Of a stretch of DNA of 64,000 nt, positions 35,141 through 47,191 are shown piece by piece. The notes beneath the pieces are model-generated. The model was given only the letters and a program-made list of their open reading frames with translations, did not search any database and was not told the DNA's origin. Origin of the DNA: Pyxicephalus adspersus. Its lineage: Eukaryota > Chordata > Amphibia > Anura > Pyxicephalidae. Within the stretch, counting starts at the first letter, position 1, and each line of letters opens with the position of its first letter. The DNA is taken from contig NC_092859.1 of the NCBI RefSeq assembly GCF_032062135.1, positions 44,224,468 through 44,288,467 of the forward strand. The letters run 5' to 3'. Both the position numbers and the translations under genes were made by a program.

Positions 35141-36194
35141 CAGGCATTCCAACCTTGTTCCTTCTTGGTAAAAGGGGGAACCTTAGTTCTTAATCTCCTT
35201 AGTTAAGAAAGGTTGTCTTACCTCAAATCATTCAAGTTTGTTTCATTTTTAAAAACAAAAGATTTAAAACAAAGATAAAACTTTTGGAAATGTTAGGAAA
35301 GAATGAAGTATGTAAAGCTGCTTTTTTTAATCATTTGAACATTTCTAGAGCCTTGCATAGGAGTTGCAGCTGAGACAGGATACTTATAGTGCATTGTGTT
35401 GAATTCTTATGACAACTGCTGACTGTGGGAAGTACAAGATAATTAAAACTTCCTATGCCAAAAAGACAAAGATACCCTTTAGTGGTGGTACATGTTATAT
35501 AACACATACTGTTTAATGAAGTAAGTTACACTTCCTATGGTGCCTGATCTTTTCAATTCATTATTAAATCTGGTACACCAACATTAAAAGTTGGGTTTAA
35601 AAGAGTGTGAGGAAAATACTCTGCAGTCTCCTTGATGTGTGACGTTTTTTCTTTTTTTTTTAGATAGGCAATACAGAGAACAATAAGAAAGGATCTTTAT
35701 AAAAAATGTGTGATCCATCAGGAAGTCTGTAATCACAGTATGGTGTGGTTGTTTTTAAATAATTTTTAAAGTAGACTACTTCAACTAGACTACCCTTCAA
35801 CTAAATAAAAATCATTGCCAAAAAAAAAAACACCACTGCACCTAAGTGTGTTACCTTTCCTTCAGCGTTTGCGTTGTTACAGGTTACACTTGTGTTACTT
35901 CTGGGGTTGATATCCCAAGGAATGCCGATTATGCCAAATGTCACAAAAATATATTACATCATACTGCCTTCTCATCCTTTTTGCAAGATTTAGTTCTACT
36001 AAATATTAGATTTTGTCTAATACATGTTGAAATTACTTCCACGGCGTGCAGTAGAGGGGATAATGTATATTTATTAATTTAATTCCCCCCACCTTTTTTT
36101 TTTTTTGCTATTTTTTGCTACAGGATGTAGTAACTGCTTGCTACGCACCTCTGAAGCTTAATACAAGCTTGTTTAAACAATTTGTTAAAATCTG
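35141..36194. other. Unassigned AT-rich sequence
   Basis: No gene or bounded repeat; short homopolymer runs only. Confidence 0.5.
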
Positions 36195-36563
36195 ATACCA
36201 TGTCTTGTTATATATATTCTCAAGACTGGGATAGATAGTGCTATACAAAGATACTGTAACCAGATAGCAGTTGAAATAGCCGTATTGGTTGCATATGTCC
36301 CAACGCGTTTCGCCAAAGTAGGGCTTCCTCGGGGGAATGATAATATATGAACTATGCAATCTGTATATACATACAAAATAATATAAATTACAGTATGTAC
36401 AGAACATTGCAAAAAAGTACATATAATGAATACAACTTGAATAGTTCAACACAACAAATGCTATTTTACTTAAAATCAGGTATATAGAGAAAAAAAAACC
36501 TCTAAAATAATTTGTTATAGTCAAGGACAAATTCATGTATCTTTTAATAATGATGTGAGGTAC
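36195..36563 (-). repeat. Penelope pseudo-LTR, inverted left copy
   Basis: Reverse complement of 39632-39971 with scattered differences; shared landmarks include GTACCTCACATCATTATTA, TATTATTTTGTATGTAT and ACATGGTAT. The 131-codon minus-strand frame at 36141-36536 is a by-product of this non-coding repeat and matches the frame at 39565-39846 in the other copy. The ribozyme-like block is at 36299-36335. Confidence 0.88.
36299..36335 (-). ncRNA. Hammerhead-like motif of the left pseudo-LTR
   Basis: Minus strand: CCCCGAGGAAGCC, loop, GGCGAAACGCGTTGGG. GCC/GGC forms a short stem II, GAAA is present and ACGCGT could form a tiny stem III. The first core box is CCGAGGA rather than CTGANGA, a T-to-C change at a critical core position, and there is an extra A before stem II. 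Hammerhead motifs are reported in Penelope-like pLTRs; equating this block with them is inference. Confidence 0.45.
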
Positions 36564-37415
36564 CCTGTCTAATTAAGTGCAAAGGCAAGGTTTAGAAATT
36601 GAATAAAAAGAGGTTCATTACTTATGTGAAAGTGATGAAAATCAAATTCTAATCTAATCTATATTTGAAAAATCAAACAAAGGTAATCCAGAAATTCTAT
36701 ATCAGCCATATGAAAGAATTTGATTACAAAAGATGTCCTAATGCAAGAAATGATGGTATGATGGTTGATCCTGGTATAAAGATGTTTAGAACCAGAAATG
36801 CTGGACTCAAAAAGAGCCCCCCCCTCCCGCCAATGACCGAATATTCTATCCAACTATTTCTCATCCACCCCTCCCAGTTTGGAAAATATTCTTAATAATC
36901 TTACCTACTCCATCAGAAAGCACCTACATTTTATCTCAACCCATTCAACCTAACCTTATCCCTGCCAAGCCATCACCCCCCACCATACAGTCATCTCACA
37001 ATAAATTTCAAATCTCCTCATCCACTGCATTAAATAAATTACCTACTAGTACTGTGGACATTGACCTAACCCAACACACAACATGCAATGACTACAATAC
37101 TACAGGTGCCATTCCCAAAGTTCAGAGATCTTTTTAAGGTTCCCTCCAACAGCAACTACCTTCCCCGGTACCCCACAAAAACTTATTGGACTCCTACCTC
37201 ATCAAATCAAACAAGAAGTAACAGACATGGAAATCATTTTTTTATCTTCCTACCGACTATCAGATTTGAAAACACAGGTTCTAAAAATGGTCCTATCATT
37301 TTGTCTTTTTCAAAATATGGATACATTTGAATTTAATAAGGACTTACATTTATTTGCAATAAATTTAACCCTGAAAGTTATGTTTGACAAGCCCCCTCAA
37401 GATCCATAACCATAC
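36564..37415 (+). other. 5' body of the Penelope-like element
   Basis: C-rich, T-poor plus-strand sequence between the left pLTR and recognisable reverse transcriptase. It encodes fragments such as PTKTYWTPTSS (near 37165) in short frames broken by stops, compatible with the N-terminal extension of a Penelope protein. There is a run of 7 Cs at 36818-36826. Confidence 0.5.
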
Positions 37416-38330
37416 CAACCAGAGACTTACAAAAACATTGATACACAGGATTTTAGGCTATTAGAAAACCTTCACCAACTATTAATGGAAAATGAATTTG
37501 CATCTACCCTAGTTGCAAACCAACCTCCTCAATTGTCAGAACAAGCTCCTACTCATTTGTTAGCTAAAAAAACTAAATACAATTTTTTTCCAAACATTTC
37601 TTTGAACCCACACAAACTTTTGTTAATATATAACTACTGAACAGATTTTCAAAAGCTATCTAGGCATGGAAACCCCATGAGGCAATATTCACAAAAGCCC
37701 ACCATTCTATTTTTGAAAGGTTCATCATCATTACTATTGGATTTTTTTTATTACATTCAACCTAATCAATTTAATCTGAAATTCACTATGGAATTTAGCG
37801 ACATACAATTACCATTTCTAGATCTACACATCTGAATTGATGACAATCACAAAGTCACGACTACACTATTACAGAAGAAAACTGCGGGCAATACAATATT
37901 GCACGCTAATAGCACCTACCCATAGGCTCTAATTCACAGCATTTAGTTTAGTCAATACCTGAGACTCAAAAGAAACTGTATAAATGATTGGGATTTCCAA
38001 CATGAAGTCAGATTATTGCAAGATTACTTCAGAGTGGCTATTCCAAAAAACATTTTTTTAAAAATCTTATAAAAAAGCACTAAACTACCAAAGGAAAGGC
38101 TCTCTGATTTTTAAAACTGACAAACACCGTACAGAATTCTCACCCCCAACCAGGATTATTACTAGATACAATGAGAATCGCAATCCTATTTATACAACAT
38201 TGGCCCAAAACTGGCATGTATTACAATCAGATCCCAGGATAGGGAAAGTTAATTAGAAGTAAAGGCCACTTGGTCTTGAGTGACTTTTGACCTACCCCCA
38301 TACCCTTATCTTAGAGAAACTACGCTCAAG
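37416..38330 (+). pseudogene. Penelope reverse transcriptase remnant
   Basis: Would have copied element RNA into DNA. Visible in changing frames: PETYKNIDTQDFRLL (37419 onward), matching the region ahead of the RT fingers; FLKGSSSLLLDFFYYI (about 37715); KFTMEFSDIQLPFLDLHI (37785-37830), the thumb-side motif; and KKTAGNTILHANSTYP (about 37875). Only about 300 bases separate the N-terminal and thumb parts, far too little for fingers and palm, and no Y-x-DD box is present, so the catalytic core has been deleted. Numerous stops confirm decay. The GIY-YIG frame follows directly. Confidence 0.8.
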
Positions 38331-38338
38331 GAACATTA

Positions 38339-38704
38339 ATGTGTGGCCATTGCAAACAATGCAATTGTATTAGAGAAGCCCTTATGATTACCTTACCCAA
38401 TGGAACTAACTATAGACCACACCATTACATTGATTGCAATACAGCTGGTATCATATACATGATTACTTCTATATGTGGTGCATTCTATATAGGAAGAACT
38501 AAACGACCGTTTAGAAAGCCTATTTTTGAACATATATACTCGATTACAGTAGGAACAATCATCACACCAATCTGTCACCATGTGGGCACAAGACATCAAT
38601 ATGTCTCCAAAGTGCTACAATTCTTTGGATTAGATCATATACCCACCAATTCTAGAGCCGGGATCTGGATAAAATATTACTTCAGATTGAAACCAAACGA
38701 ATAG
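38339..38704 (+). pseudogene. GIY-YIG endonuclease domain of a Penelope-like element
   Basis: A 121-codon open frame encodes the C-terminal module that nicks DNA for Penelope integration. CGHCKQC at residues 2-8 is the Cys-rich linker finger. GIIY (37-40) and FYIGRT (49-54) are the two halves of the GIY-YIG motif, followed by RPFRKPIFEHIYS with Arg59, Glu64 and His65 in the expected positions. HVGT and KVLQFFGLDHIP match the conserved C-terminal part. The ATG is only a chance start; the true reading frame came from the upstream reverse transcriptase, which is broken, so this is a fossil domain whose frame happens to have stayed open. No functional start is evident. Confidence 0.85.
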
Positions 38705-39631
38705 AATCCTAAAGCCACTCAAGCACCAGGTCTTAATGATACATTGAGCTTTAAATCTTTTTTATAAAAAGCTCTTAAGGAGAGACATACTTTGATCCCA
38801 GTAGGATCCACATAAATTATAAAAATAGGAGGGAGGTAGGTCAGTAACAAACAGAGTGCCACCACAAATTGATGTATGAGTTTGCATTTGGATGCTGAAA
38901 TCCACTCCCACATCCCTGCATCTACAAACCTTACAAATTAATTAATTACTTGTTATGACAAAACACAAGAACTTATCTGAATCCTGGCACTATATGTAAT
39001 CCATTTATATATCATGTGAAATGCACACAGGTCTTCTTTTTACATTAATAAGATGTGTCGTATGTATAAGTATATTAAGATTTTTATTATTCATTCTTTT
39101 ATTATTACATCATATTTGTAACATATCAAATTACTACATTATGAGACTTAGCATTTATAACTATCCATTTAGGAAAATATGAATGTTCTTTTTCAATTAT
39201 TATTATTATTGCGCTTAATAACTACCACAATCCATATAGGTCCATTTTATGCACTTTTATTTCTTGATTACCATTTTTGCCTTTCACACTTTCCTGTGTA
39301 CTAATGCGGTCTCCACCAAGTCTCCACAAAAGTTTACATGCATTCAACTGTCTTCAGGATTTCCCCCTCCTGTGACTGGAGCTTGCAGGGGACCAAGCAC
39401 CACTTACGAGTGCAGGCTTTGTACCAGCCTGCAGCAAACTGTTTGGTTTCCTCTGTATGACCCGTGGGTCACCCTCTGTACATAAAGGGAGCTGACTTTT
39501 TAGGTGGGCCCCCTCCGCAACAGAGTTGAAGCCCTGATGGGGAGTCCCTTTTTTAGTTGACTGCATGATGCGTGTGTGCACAAAGGGGTGCGTGCACCTT
39601 GAAGTCACAAGGATGCCGGAAAGCAGCCGGA
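38705..39631 (+). other. 3' non-coding region of the Penelope-like element
   Basis: Lies between the endonuclease stop and the right pLTR. Mostly AT-rich; 39350-39600 is more GC-rich (two short frames) and could be a separate insertion or the pLTR-proximal part of the element. No ends of another transposon are seen. Confidence 0.45.
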
Positions 39632-39971
39632 GTACCTCACATCATTATTATAGGATACATGAATTTATCCTTGATTATAACAAATTATTTTGGAGTTTTT
39701 CCTCTTCAATATACCTGATGTTATGTATAACCATTCAAGTTGTTTTCATTATATGTATTTTTATGCAATGTTCAGTACATACTGTAATTTATATTATTTT
39801 GTATGTATTTACAGACTGTAAAGTTTGTATATTATCATACCCCTGAGGAAGCCCAACTTTGGTGAAATGCGTCGGGAAATATGCAACCAATATGGTTATT
39901 TCAACTGCTATCTGGTTGAAGTAACTGCACTACTTATACCACTCTTGTGAATATTTAAAAATACATGGTAT
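39632..39971 (+). repeat. Penelope pseudo-LTR, right copy
   Basis: Direct-orientation partner of 36195-36563. It begins GTACCTCACATCATTATTA and ends ACATGGTAT. Divergence between the two is modest and mainly substitutions, so the copies date from the same insertion or are of similar age. Confidence 0.88.
39841..39876 (+). ncRNA. Hammerhead-like motif of the right pseudo-LTR
   Basis: CCCTGAGGA (core box CTGAGGA at 39843-39849), a weak stem-loop AGCCCAACTTTGGT, GAAA at 39864-39867, then TGCGTCGGG. The 5' CCC can pair with the 3' GGG to form stem I. It is the best core-box match among the Penelope-associated copies, but stem II is only two or three pairs with a bulged G and stem III is reduced. 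Activity is doubtful in this copy. Confidence 0.5.
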
Positions 39972-42855
39972 ATGAATTTATGTATGTTCATCATAATTAT
40001 GTATGGATCTAAACAGTATAAATACACATAATTAATATTTCACATAAGTAGCCTCAAACTTCTTTTTTTCTCTCCGTTTGATTTATTCTTCATTACAATA
40101 AAGAGGTGGCTCTAATCTACATATTTGAAAGAGAGAAGTATCTTTATTATTTTATTGACCTAAATACTCTGAGTATATATTTATACCATCATTTTTCTGT
40201 TTAGATTTAAGGAAGTTCACTGTAAGAGGAATATGGGAATGTCATCCCTGACCTTCTTTTAAAGTGGAACTAATGTTTTTTGGTGTGCATGAGCTTTTGC
40301 TATAATTGGCAAGCATGCTTTGGTATGGCACACCTTTTCCCATTTTGTGGTGAAGTGCTTTTTAGTAATGACAGGTCAAAGAACCTATCAACACTGCTTC
40401 CCCTTTAGCTGTCATCCTTGCTGCCAACTCTTTTAGATCCATGAAGATCATCTTCAGCCAATGTACAACCACAAAGGATGTAACTCCAACATCTGTGCAG
40501 TTTCATTATCCCCGGTCCCCCGGTTGACGTGCAGTGTATAGAGGTGGGCTGTACATTGCGCATGCAGCATGCAATATAAGCAAAGAATTAAAAGCAACCA
40601 GGAGAAGTAAATGTTTTTTGGCAAAAGGGACCAGTTGACTTTTTGTTGACATCCAGAAAACCAGCATTTCAGAAGAAGAGGTCAGCTTTACTTTACCAAA
40701 CCAGTAACTTTCTTTTTGTTCTGGTAAAAATGTTGACAGATATTTTCTTCAGCATACTTTATAGAGAAGCAACATTATCTGGATTCAATATGCAAAGAAA
40801 AATATAATCACATGGTATGCTTTAAACATCAGTGTTTATTTAGAAAATTAGGACCAAAGATTGTGACATCCACTCCATCATAAAGGTGTACCAGAGCTAT
40901 TTATACCTGGTCCTGTTCACAGGCTTATAATTCACAAAACTTGAGTCCAGGGATTGGAATATAGTGTGCATTATCAGGACAAATGAAGTAGTTAACTGGA
41001 CAGCCAACCTAAAACCTTAGGGTGTGGGACTAATTTTTGATTAATAATTCTTCTTAAGTGATAGTCATTTTCATACAGTTAAAAATAAAAAAGGGAATAA
41101 TTATAAACATTTAAAGTATATTGCTGCAGAAATATAACCAAATATATATTATGCTCTCATAAGCAGAGTGATGACCAGTTCTCTTTAAAACTATAGCAAG
41201 CATTTTAATCTGCATTCAAAATCTTAGACTAAAGGGTACTTAAAGTGCTGTACCAACTTCAAAAATGCAAATAAGATCTCTATTCTACAGGTATATTATC
41301 TAATTATTCTATAATGCAGAACAAACAGAAATGAAGATGTGCAAAGAGTGCTAATAAATGTGCACATTTGATCAGTTGCTAACATTTGCAACATGCACAT
41401 TGTCGTCTCCTTTAAGTAAAGCTATAATATAGTGTGGAACAACCTGTCGTTATATGATCTTCTCTATAATCCATACAATCTGTCAGCATTAACTTTCCAT
41501 ATTTTTCAATTATAGATCTGATGAGAGTGGATCAAGTTACTTACAGAGTAATTCTTCTGCTGTACACACCATCATGGTCTACAAGTGAGAACACAGCATG
41601 GAGCAGAATTATCAAAGAGTAACATTTTGGTATCCTTAAGTTCCATTACCAGTGAGGAGAGATAAGGAGTGTTATACTTTATAAACCCTTGAGAAATCTT
41701 GACCCAAGTGTTCCGCATTATACAGTCAAGGTTTGCTAGCACTCTGCAGGTGCTCTCCTCCTTCTTCCCGAATGTGCCAGGCTGATATAGGATAAGATGA
41801 TTCTGTTACATTTTTACTTATTTTCGCTGGAAAGATTGTAAATTTCTTTCTGCAGCCTACTGCACATAAATATTTCAGCAAACTAGCATCTCTCAAAATT
41901 GGGTTTTTCACCTCCCTCTCTCTCTCTTTCTCTTTCATACTTGGATGCTATGCTCCTGTCTATTTATTCAGCTTAAAATACTTATCTGCTTCCAAATACA
42001 CTCACTCCTATCAACATGAGACAGCTAAAAAAAACCCTAAGGTAGGACAGCTTACCGGCTATATCAGCAAATGAAGTGCTGTCAAATCTTTGAAAATGTA
42101 ATATTATTAGTGTATTGTTGGGTAGAAATAAATGTGTCAGTGACAGCATCTAACACCGCTTACCTTATGAAAGGCCAAATGGAAAGGTAGGTGATGACAG
42201 ACAGAGCTCAAAGCTTTCGGTTTGGACATTAGAAATTGCAGTGAAAACATAGCCATTGAGTGGATTTGACAAGTATTACTTATTTGTAAATGTAAACTAG
42301 GGGTATGAGATTTTTTATATATGTTTTTATATGTTAGTTCCAGAATACCAAACAAGAAATAGCAAATAGTAAGCTGAAAATAGGGATGGAGGATGCTGGA
42401 AGAGGCTGAACAATGCAGACTCTGGTCCATTACTTGTGAATGGGATTTCTAGCTTTAAAAAAAAGACTCCCACTATTCACTAAGGTATGTTTATTAAAAA
42501 TGAAAAATATTAGCTTGAACGTTGGATAAAGGAAATGTATTTTTTCTGTTCATTTTTTTTTTTTCTAGTTATAAATTGTCTTTAAACATAATACAAGGTG
42601 AATCCATGACACCATTGTCAGAAAGAATTATGAGTCTTACAAAGAGAATGACTAGCAGAAGCTGTTTGCTTTTATACAACCTTTCTAATTTAAAGCAGAC
42701 CCATACATCAAAAACAAAAAAAATAAAATAAAATAAAATAAAGTAGGCAGGTTGTTTATTTTCAGAAACGGGATGCCCCTTCTGCAAAAAAATAAATAAA
42801 ACAACCTGCTTGTCCTCATTTTTTTTTTCTATAATGCATGCTGAGCTGTGCATGC
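39972..42855. other. Unassigned sequence
   Basis: 40077-40145 continues Penelope-like sequence. CTTTTAAAGTGGAACTAATG at 40256 may start another TTAAAGYGGA-type repeat running to about 40699 (CAGCTTTACTTTACC). Otherwise AT-rich with no gene; AAAAT repeats lie at 42716-42741. Confidence 0.45.
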
Positions 42856-43130
42856 TTAGGACTGGTTCAGACCTGCTTTGGGTACAAGAGATAATGTGTG
42901 GCTCTTGGCTTTGTCACTCTTACTGCAACTTGGGTTCTTACAGAACTAGCGTCTGCAGTTTTGACAGCTGGTGGCAGTGAGTGGTACTGGTACCGGTCAC
43001 TGCTACCCCATTCATTCTCTATAGGCTGCCACTAAACTTACATGTAACATTTCCCCAGAAGCAGTAGTTCCCTGGCATGGGAAAGCAATGAATGCTCTGT
43101 AACCTCATAGCCAGTGTGCACAAAGCCTTA
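42856..43130. mobile_element. hAT-like MITE, TTAGGACTGGTTCAGAC type
   Basis: Left end TTAGGACTGGTTCAGACC; right end read inward TAAGGCTTTGTGCACACTGG. The flanks GTGCATGC (42848-42855) and GTGAATGA (43131-43138) match at 6 of 8, a plausible decayed 8-bp duplication. About 275 bases, non-coding, related at its ends to 8238-8434. Confidence 0.6.
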
Positions 43131-43295
43131 GTGAATGATTCCAGCATACCCAGCATGTCTTGCGGCTGGGAATGAATTACCTTCTACATGCATGCATCGG
43201 AGTTGGATCATTCAGGGCTGACCTGTCTAAATGCCCAAACCTGGGCCAAATGAAGATAGGGACACTGGTGCCTGAATAAGGATATGGGAGCGTAC

Positions 43296-43937
43296 TAGGG
43301 ATGAGCGAGAATGCCTCTGACATTCTCGCTAAAATTTCCCCGAACTTCCAATGGGTCTGGGAAATTTCGGCGAACCAATTTCACGAATTCCAGCAGGTTC
43401 CCACGCTCCCTGGGTTGATAAGTACAGCCCAGGAAGCATGGGAACTGGCAGTCACAGCTGATTGGAGGCACGCAAGTGCTTCCAATCAGCTGTGACTGCA
43501 GGCGAACTTTCAATGAAGTTTCTCCATTGAGAGTTCACCTGAGTTCAGTTACACAGTCACCAGGCTGATAAGTACAGCCTGGGGAGTGTGGGAACTTGCA
43601 GTCACAGGTGATTGGAAGCACACGGGTGCTCCCTATCAGCTGTTACTGCAGGTGTACTCCTAATGGAGTTTCTCCATTTAGAGTTCATCTGAGTTCAGTT
43701 CCCACGGTCCCTGGGCTGATAAGTACAGCCCAGGGAGCTTGGGAACTCTCAGTCACAGCTGATTGGAGGCACACGAGTGCTTCCAATCAGCTGTGACTGC
43801 AGGCAACTCTCAATAGAGTTTCTCGGAGTTAAGCGAGAACACGACCTCATGGTGAATCACAGAGCCGTTGTTCTGTAAGCGAGAAAGGCCCAATTCGCTG
43901 TGAGATCGAAATGAAAAATTTTGCTCGCTCATCCCTA
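43296..43937. mobile_element. hAT MITE with exact 8-bp TSD and hairpin array
   Basis: Terminal inverted repeats TAGGGATGAGCGAG and CTCGCTCATCCCTA, flanked by exact GAGCGTAC at 43288-43295 and 43938-43945. This is diagnostic of hAT. The interior is three units of about 150 bases (see 43398-43830). Sub-terminal CATTCTCGC and GCGAGAA words continue the inverted symmetry. It is non-coding and depended on a foreign hAT transposase. It belongs to the same terminal family as the fragments at 12063-12278. Confidence 0.93.
43398..43830. repeat. Three tandem ~150-bp units, each of three hairpins
   Basis: GATAAGTACAGC recurs at 43417, 43567 and 43718, giving periods of 150 and 151. Each unit contains three consecutive palindromes: GTTCCCACGCTCCCTGGG with its inverted partner; GCAGTCACAGCTGATTGGA with TCCAATCAGCTGTGACTGC around a 4-base loop; and a TCAATG...CATTGA hairpin around TTTCTC. 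Units 1 and 3 are most alike; unit 2 has more changes and a poorer second hairpin. Confidence 0.9.
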
Positions 43938-43957
43938 GAGCGTACTTAAATACTGTG

Positions 43958-43962
<5 letters not shown>

Positions 43963-44001
<39 letters not shown>
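43963..44001. repeat. (TA)n microsatellite
   Basis: 39-base TA run, followed by an imperfect GTATATATG continuation to about 44019. Confidence 0.95.
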
Positions 44002-44004
<3 letters not shown>

Positions 44005-44019
44005 CATATATATGTATAT

Positions 44020-47000
44020 GCCTTTTTCTCTTCTTCTCACCTTTCTTGAATGAACTGTAGGAAAATGCATATAAGACTGTCTTATTCATTCACTTTTCCA
44101 AATGCCAATGCAAAGCAGATCAGCAATGCTAAGGGTAATGTGGAGAGTAGATGTGAGCCTGAAGTTACCTATCATAACTATCATAACTATTCTAAACCTT
44201 TCTAATTCGCTAAACATCAAGTAAAGTAAGAGTATATGTAAACCTAGGGTGACATGGCTCTGACCTATCTCCCAATGGTCATCTTGTCATCTTGTCACAG
44301 AGGTTTCCAATACAATTTACAATTGGAATGAAATAGGTAATTTCGTTAAAAAAGACACTTTATGACACGCAGTGCTCTAGCAAGCTAAATATAATCAGTT
44401 AGAGTTTACTTCTCTTTGGTATTAGGAAACTGAAACTACAGGTTCAAAATCTAGTGTGTTGGGGGGCCATTCAAAAAAAATTACAATGAGCACGTGTTCC
44501 AGTATTGTGCACATGCACTTTTGAATAAGCCATAACATTATTTTTCTGTGTTTTTTTTTTACAGCTTGTTACCAGGAGCTGGGAATTAAAAACACACACA
44601 ACCTATGTGTTTTATTAATTTTAGTTGACTTCTTTGGCCTACCAATGCATTAAAATGCGTGGAATGCCATATGTACAAAAATGTGCAAACAGCACAAAAG
44701 AGAACATTCCCCATCTTTAGGATTTAATGACAAAATGTATATCATGATTCACACATTGATGTGCATTGAAATAGTGTGAATAGGTTCCTAAATAGATCTT
44801 AGATATACAGATTTATCTACATTGGACTTCATGTAGGACTGTAAATAAGGCTGTGTTTTCATTGTAGGATTGTGAGTACTGTGTGAGTGTGGACCTGCAG
44901 TAATGGACCTTCACAATCTGTAATAAAAAAGATAAAAATGTCTTTAAACTGGATTAGTCAAACCTTTCCATTTATAGGTTTGAGTATTTGGGAACAAATG
45001 AAACCTGTTTCTGCTGATTTATTCTTAAGTGAAATAAGTATCATTTCCGCAGGTGTTTTATTAAAAATAGACATAGAACAAGCAGCAAGAACACAGTGCT
45101 TCCTGAAGACTCAGATGATGGTATGTTACTTTTCTGTGTTTCTGGCACCATACTTTGAACCTAAGGCTTTGAATATGCACTGATAGCATATATAACATAA
45201 ATGTATATGTAACATTTCAGATTCTTAACCCAGCCCTCATGTTCACCCTTTTACTAACACGTACCTCTCCCCCAACCAGAACCTTGTAAGCCTGTTCACA
45301 AGTCAAATGGCAATGCACTTGCATTGTGTCAGAGCTATTCATTGTTATTGGTGCAGCAAGGCAATACATAATTATGCCCAACTCACCATGCATCCCAGTG
45401 GTTCATGCACATGACTCAGGTAGCTAGGATGTCACTTATCCTTCCCATAACCCTTTTTTCTATCCCCAACCACCATTCCCCACCCTTGCCTTGTACCTTC
45501 CCCAAATAACTGAGACCCCACCATAAATGTTGTAGAATGACCTTTTAGGTGGCTTTATTGCCATAACCCCCACTCCCTTTTTCCTTTATATTTCAATTTA
45601 CATTTTATGCCATTCAAACAATTGTAAGTCCCATTTAACCATAACTACAACCAAACTATTATTCATCTTCATTCCAATTTTAACCATACACAATATAACA
45701 ACATTTTAACAAAAACAGATCCCATTGTAACCTCTCCTAGTTACAGGTCCTCAAGGGAAAAGCTTTATTCATCAAATGCTATTTAAATTTTTGTGTGGGG
45801 GGTCTGTACCACCATATTTTATTGCTCCCGTACTACTACAGGCTCGGGAATGAAATGTTACTTGCAGCCCCCTTTTACCACTATACAAACCATACCATTA
45901 ACTTTCCCTTAAGGTGTTGCCATACCGAGATGGCTCTCCAACTTTTTAAACACACACCTACTGCTGCCCCGGGGACCTCAACCTCTCATCCATAATGGCC
46001 TTTTCCACCCACCAGCACTTCACCCTTAATAAATACATTTTCTCTGTATTTTTCAAAAGGAATGGATCCCCAGCTTCTTGATTCAAACCTCATTCCACTC
46101 CTTCTTCACTCCTCCACCTTAGTTGAAATTTAACCAATCCCTCCTATCTTACTTAATGATTCCCTTTGTCTTTACTTAACCCTTTCCTTACCCTCCCTGC
46201 CCCACCTAGCTTATAGTCATGCTGCCTTTCGCCCTCTCCTTTCTCTCGCTAGCACCGGGCATTACTTTTCTTCTCCTCTTATTATTACAAAATGGCCTTC
46301 CTTAATGCAACAAAGGGTACCGCATGCCATGATGTTTGTTAATTCATGCCTTGTATGGAAATTGTTTTTTTTTCTTTACAAAAAATATGCTTTATATTTT
46401 TTTAGTCTAGTAATCATATAGTTGAAACTGTGGTCTGAAAGATCTCTTTTCAAGACATAATAGAATTTCTGACATTGTGTATATGTGCACACATTTATTA
46501 GGTTATAGTATCATGTAGTATTTCTAATATAAGATTATTCCTTATTTTAGTAAAAAAAAAATGTTACAGCAGCCAACAGGTGCAGTGTGGCCTTCTCTCA
46601 TACTACAGGTCATATTATATATTTGTCAGTTCTAAATCTTACTGCTCATTTCTTGGTAATGGAACCTGTACATTTATCTTACTGAGTTATCACAAAACCA
46701 GTAATTTACAGTAAACTGGATACAACTGCTTATTTATATGTAGTGTAACACCTGGACCAGAGAAAGTAAAAGTGATTCATATCTATGCAAAACAGATACC
46801 TACTACTGTATGTAAGCAGACATTCTGTGTAATATCAATTCAAATATTTGACCATCTGCATTCTATATACAATAATTGATTGGAGAAAGAAGTTCACTGG
46901 AAAAACAACATGGGTTAAAAAAATAGGAGCAGTATATATTGTAACTTATCATTTTTATATATTTATATTGTGGTGTTGAGGACCTGACACCTTGTCAAAT

Positions 47001-47183
47001 GCATCTTTGTCCACTCCTTTCAATATAGAGTGTGTGTTAATTGTTTCTTAGTAGAGTAAAGTGTTTTTTTAACAGAAATCCCCCAACAATGCCTTTATTT
47101 TAGTTTCTTTCCAGTAGTCTGTCATGATCCTCGTTCAGAAACTTATTAAGGTGAACAATAAATTTTTGGTTGAAGATGATAGC
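44020..47183. other. Unassigned; C/T-rich tract 45450-46260
   Basis: No gene. The pyrimidine-rich tract includes GTGGCTTTATTGCC near 45551 and CTGCCCCGGGGACCTCAACC near 45963, resembling the 11.2-11.7 kb tract and the inverse of 15.6-16.2 kb. It is possibly the end of an unnamed retroelement. The rest is AT-rich. Confidence 0.4.
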
Positions 47184-47191
47184 CCTATAGA

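Larger units (their letters stand above)
36195..39971 (+). mobile_element. Penelope-like element with inverted pseudo-LTR pair
   Basis: The plus-strand body is flanked by two copies of one about 340-370-base pseudo-LTR: 36195-36563 (inverted) and 39632-39971 (direct). The body carries decayed reverse transcriptase (37416-38330) and a GIY-YIG endonuclease frame (38339-38704), the domain order of canonical endonuclease-bearing Penelope-like elements. After the right pseudo-LTR, 40090-40140 (AATAAAGAGGTGGCTC, CATATTTGAAAGAG) resembles 36600-36680, as if the start of another tandem unit followed. Complex ends, with direct or inverted pLTRs, are known for Penelope-like elements. The copy is degenerate and inactive. 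Confidence 0.85.

Noticed and set aside
36141..36536. 131-codon minus-strand open frame, the longest in the window
   Set aside because: It lies in the Penelope pseudo-LTR; the inverted partner at 39632-39971 shows the same non-coding repeat, so it is not a gene.
43398..43830. Regular repeats that might suggest a CRISPR array
   Set aside because: Units are 150 bp, palindromic and contiguous without unique spacers, and sit inside a hAT MITE with an exact 8-bp duplication.
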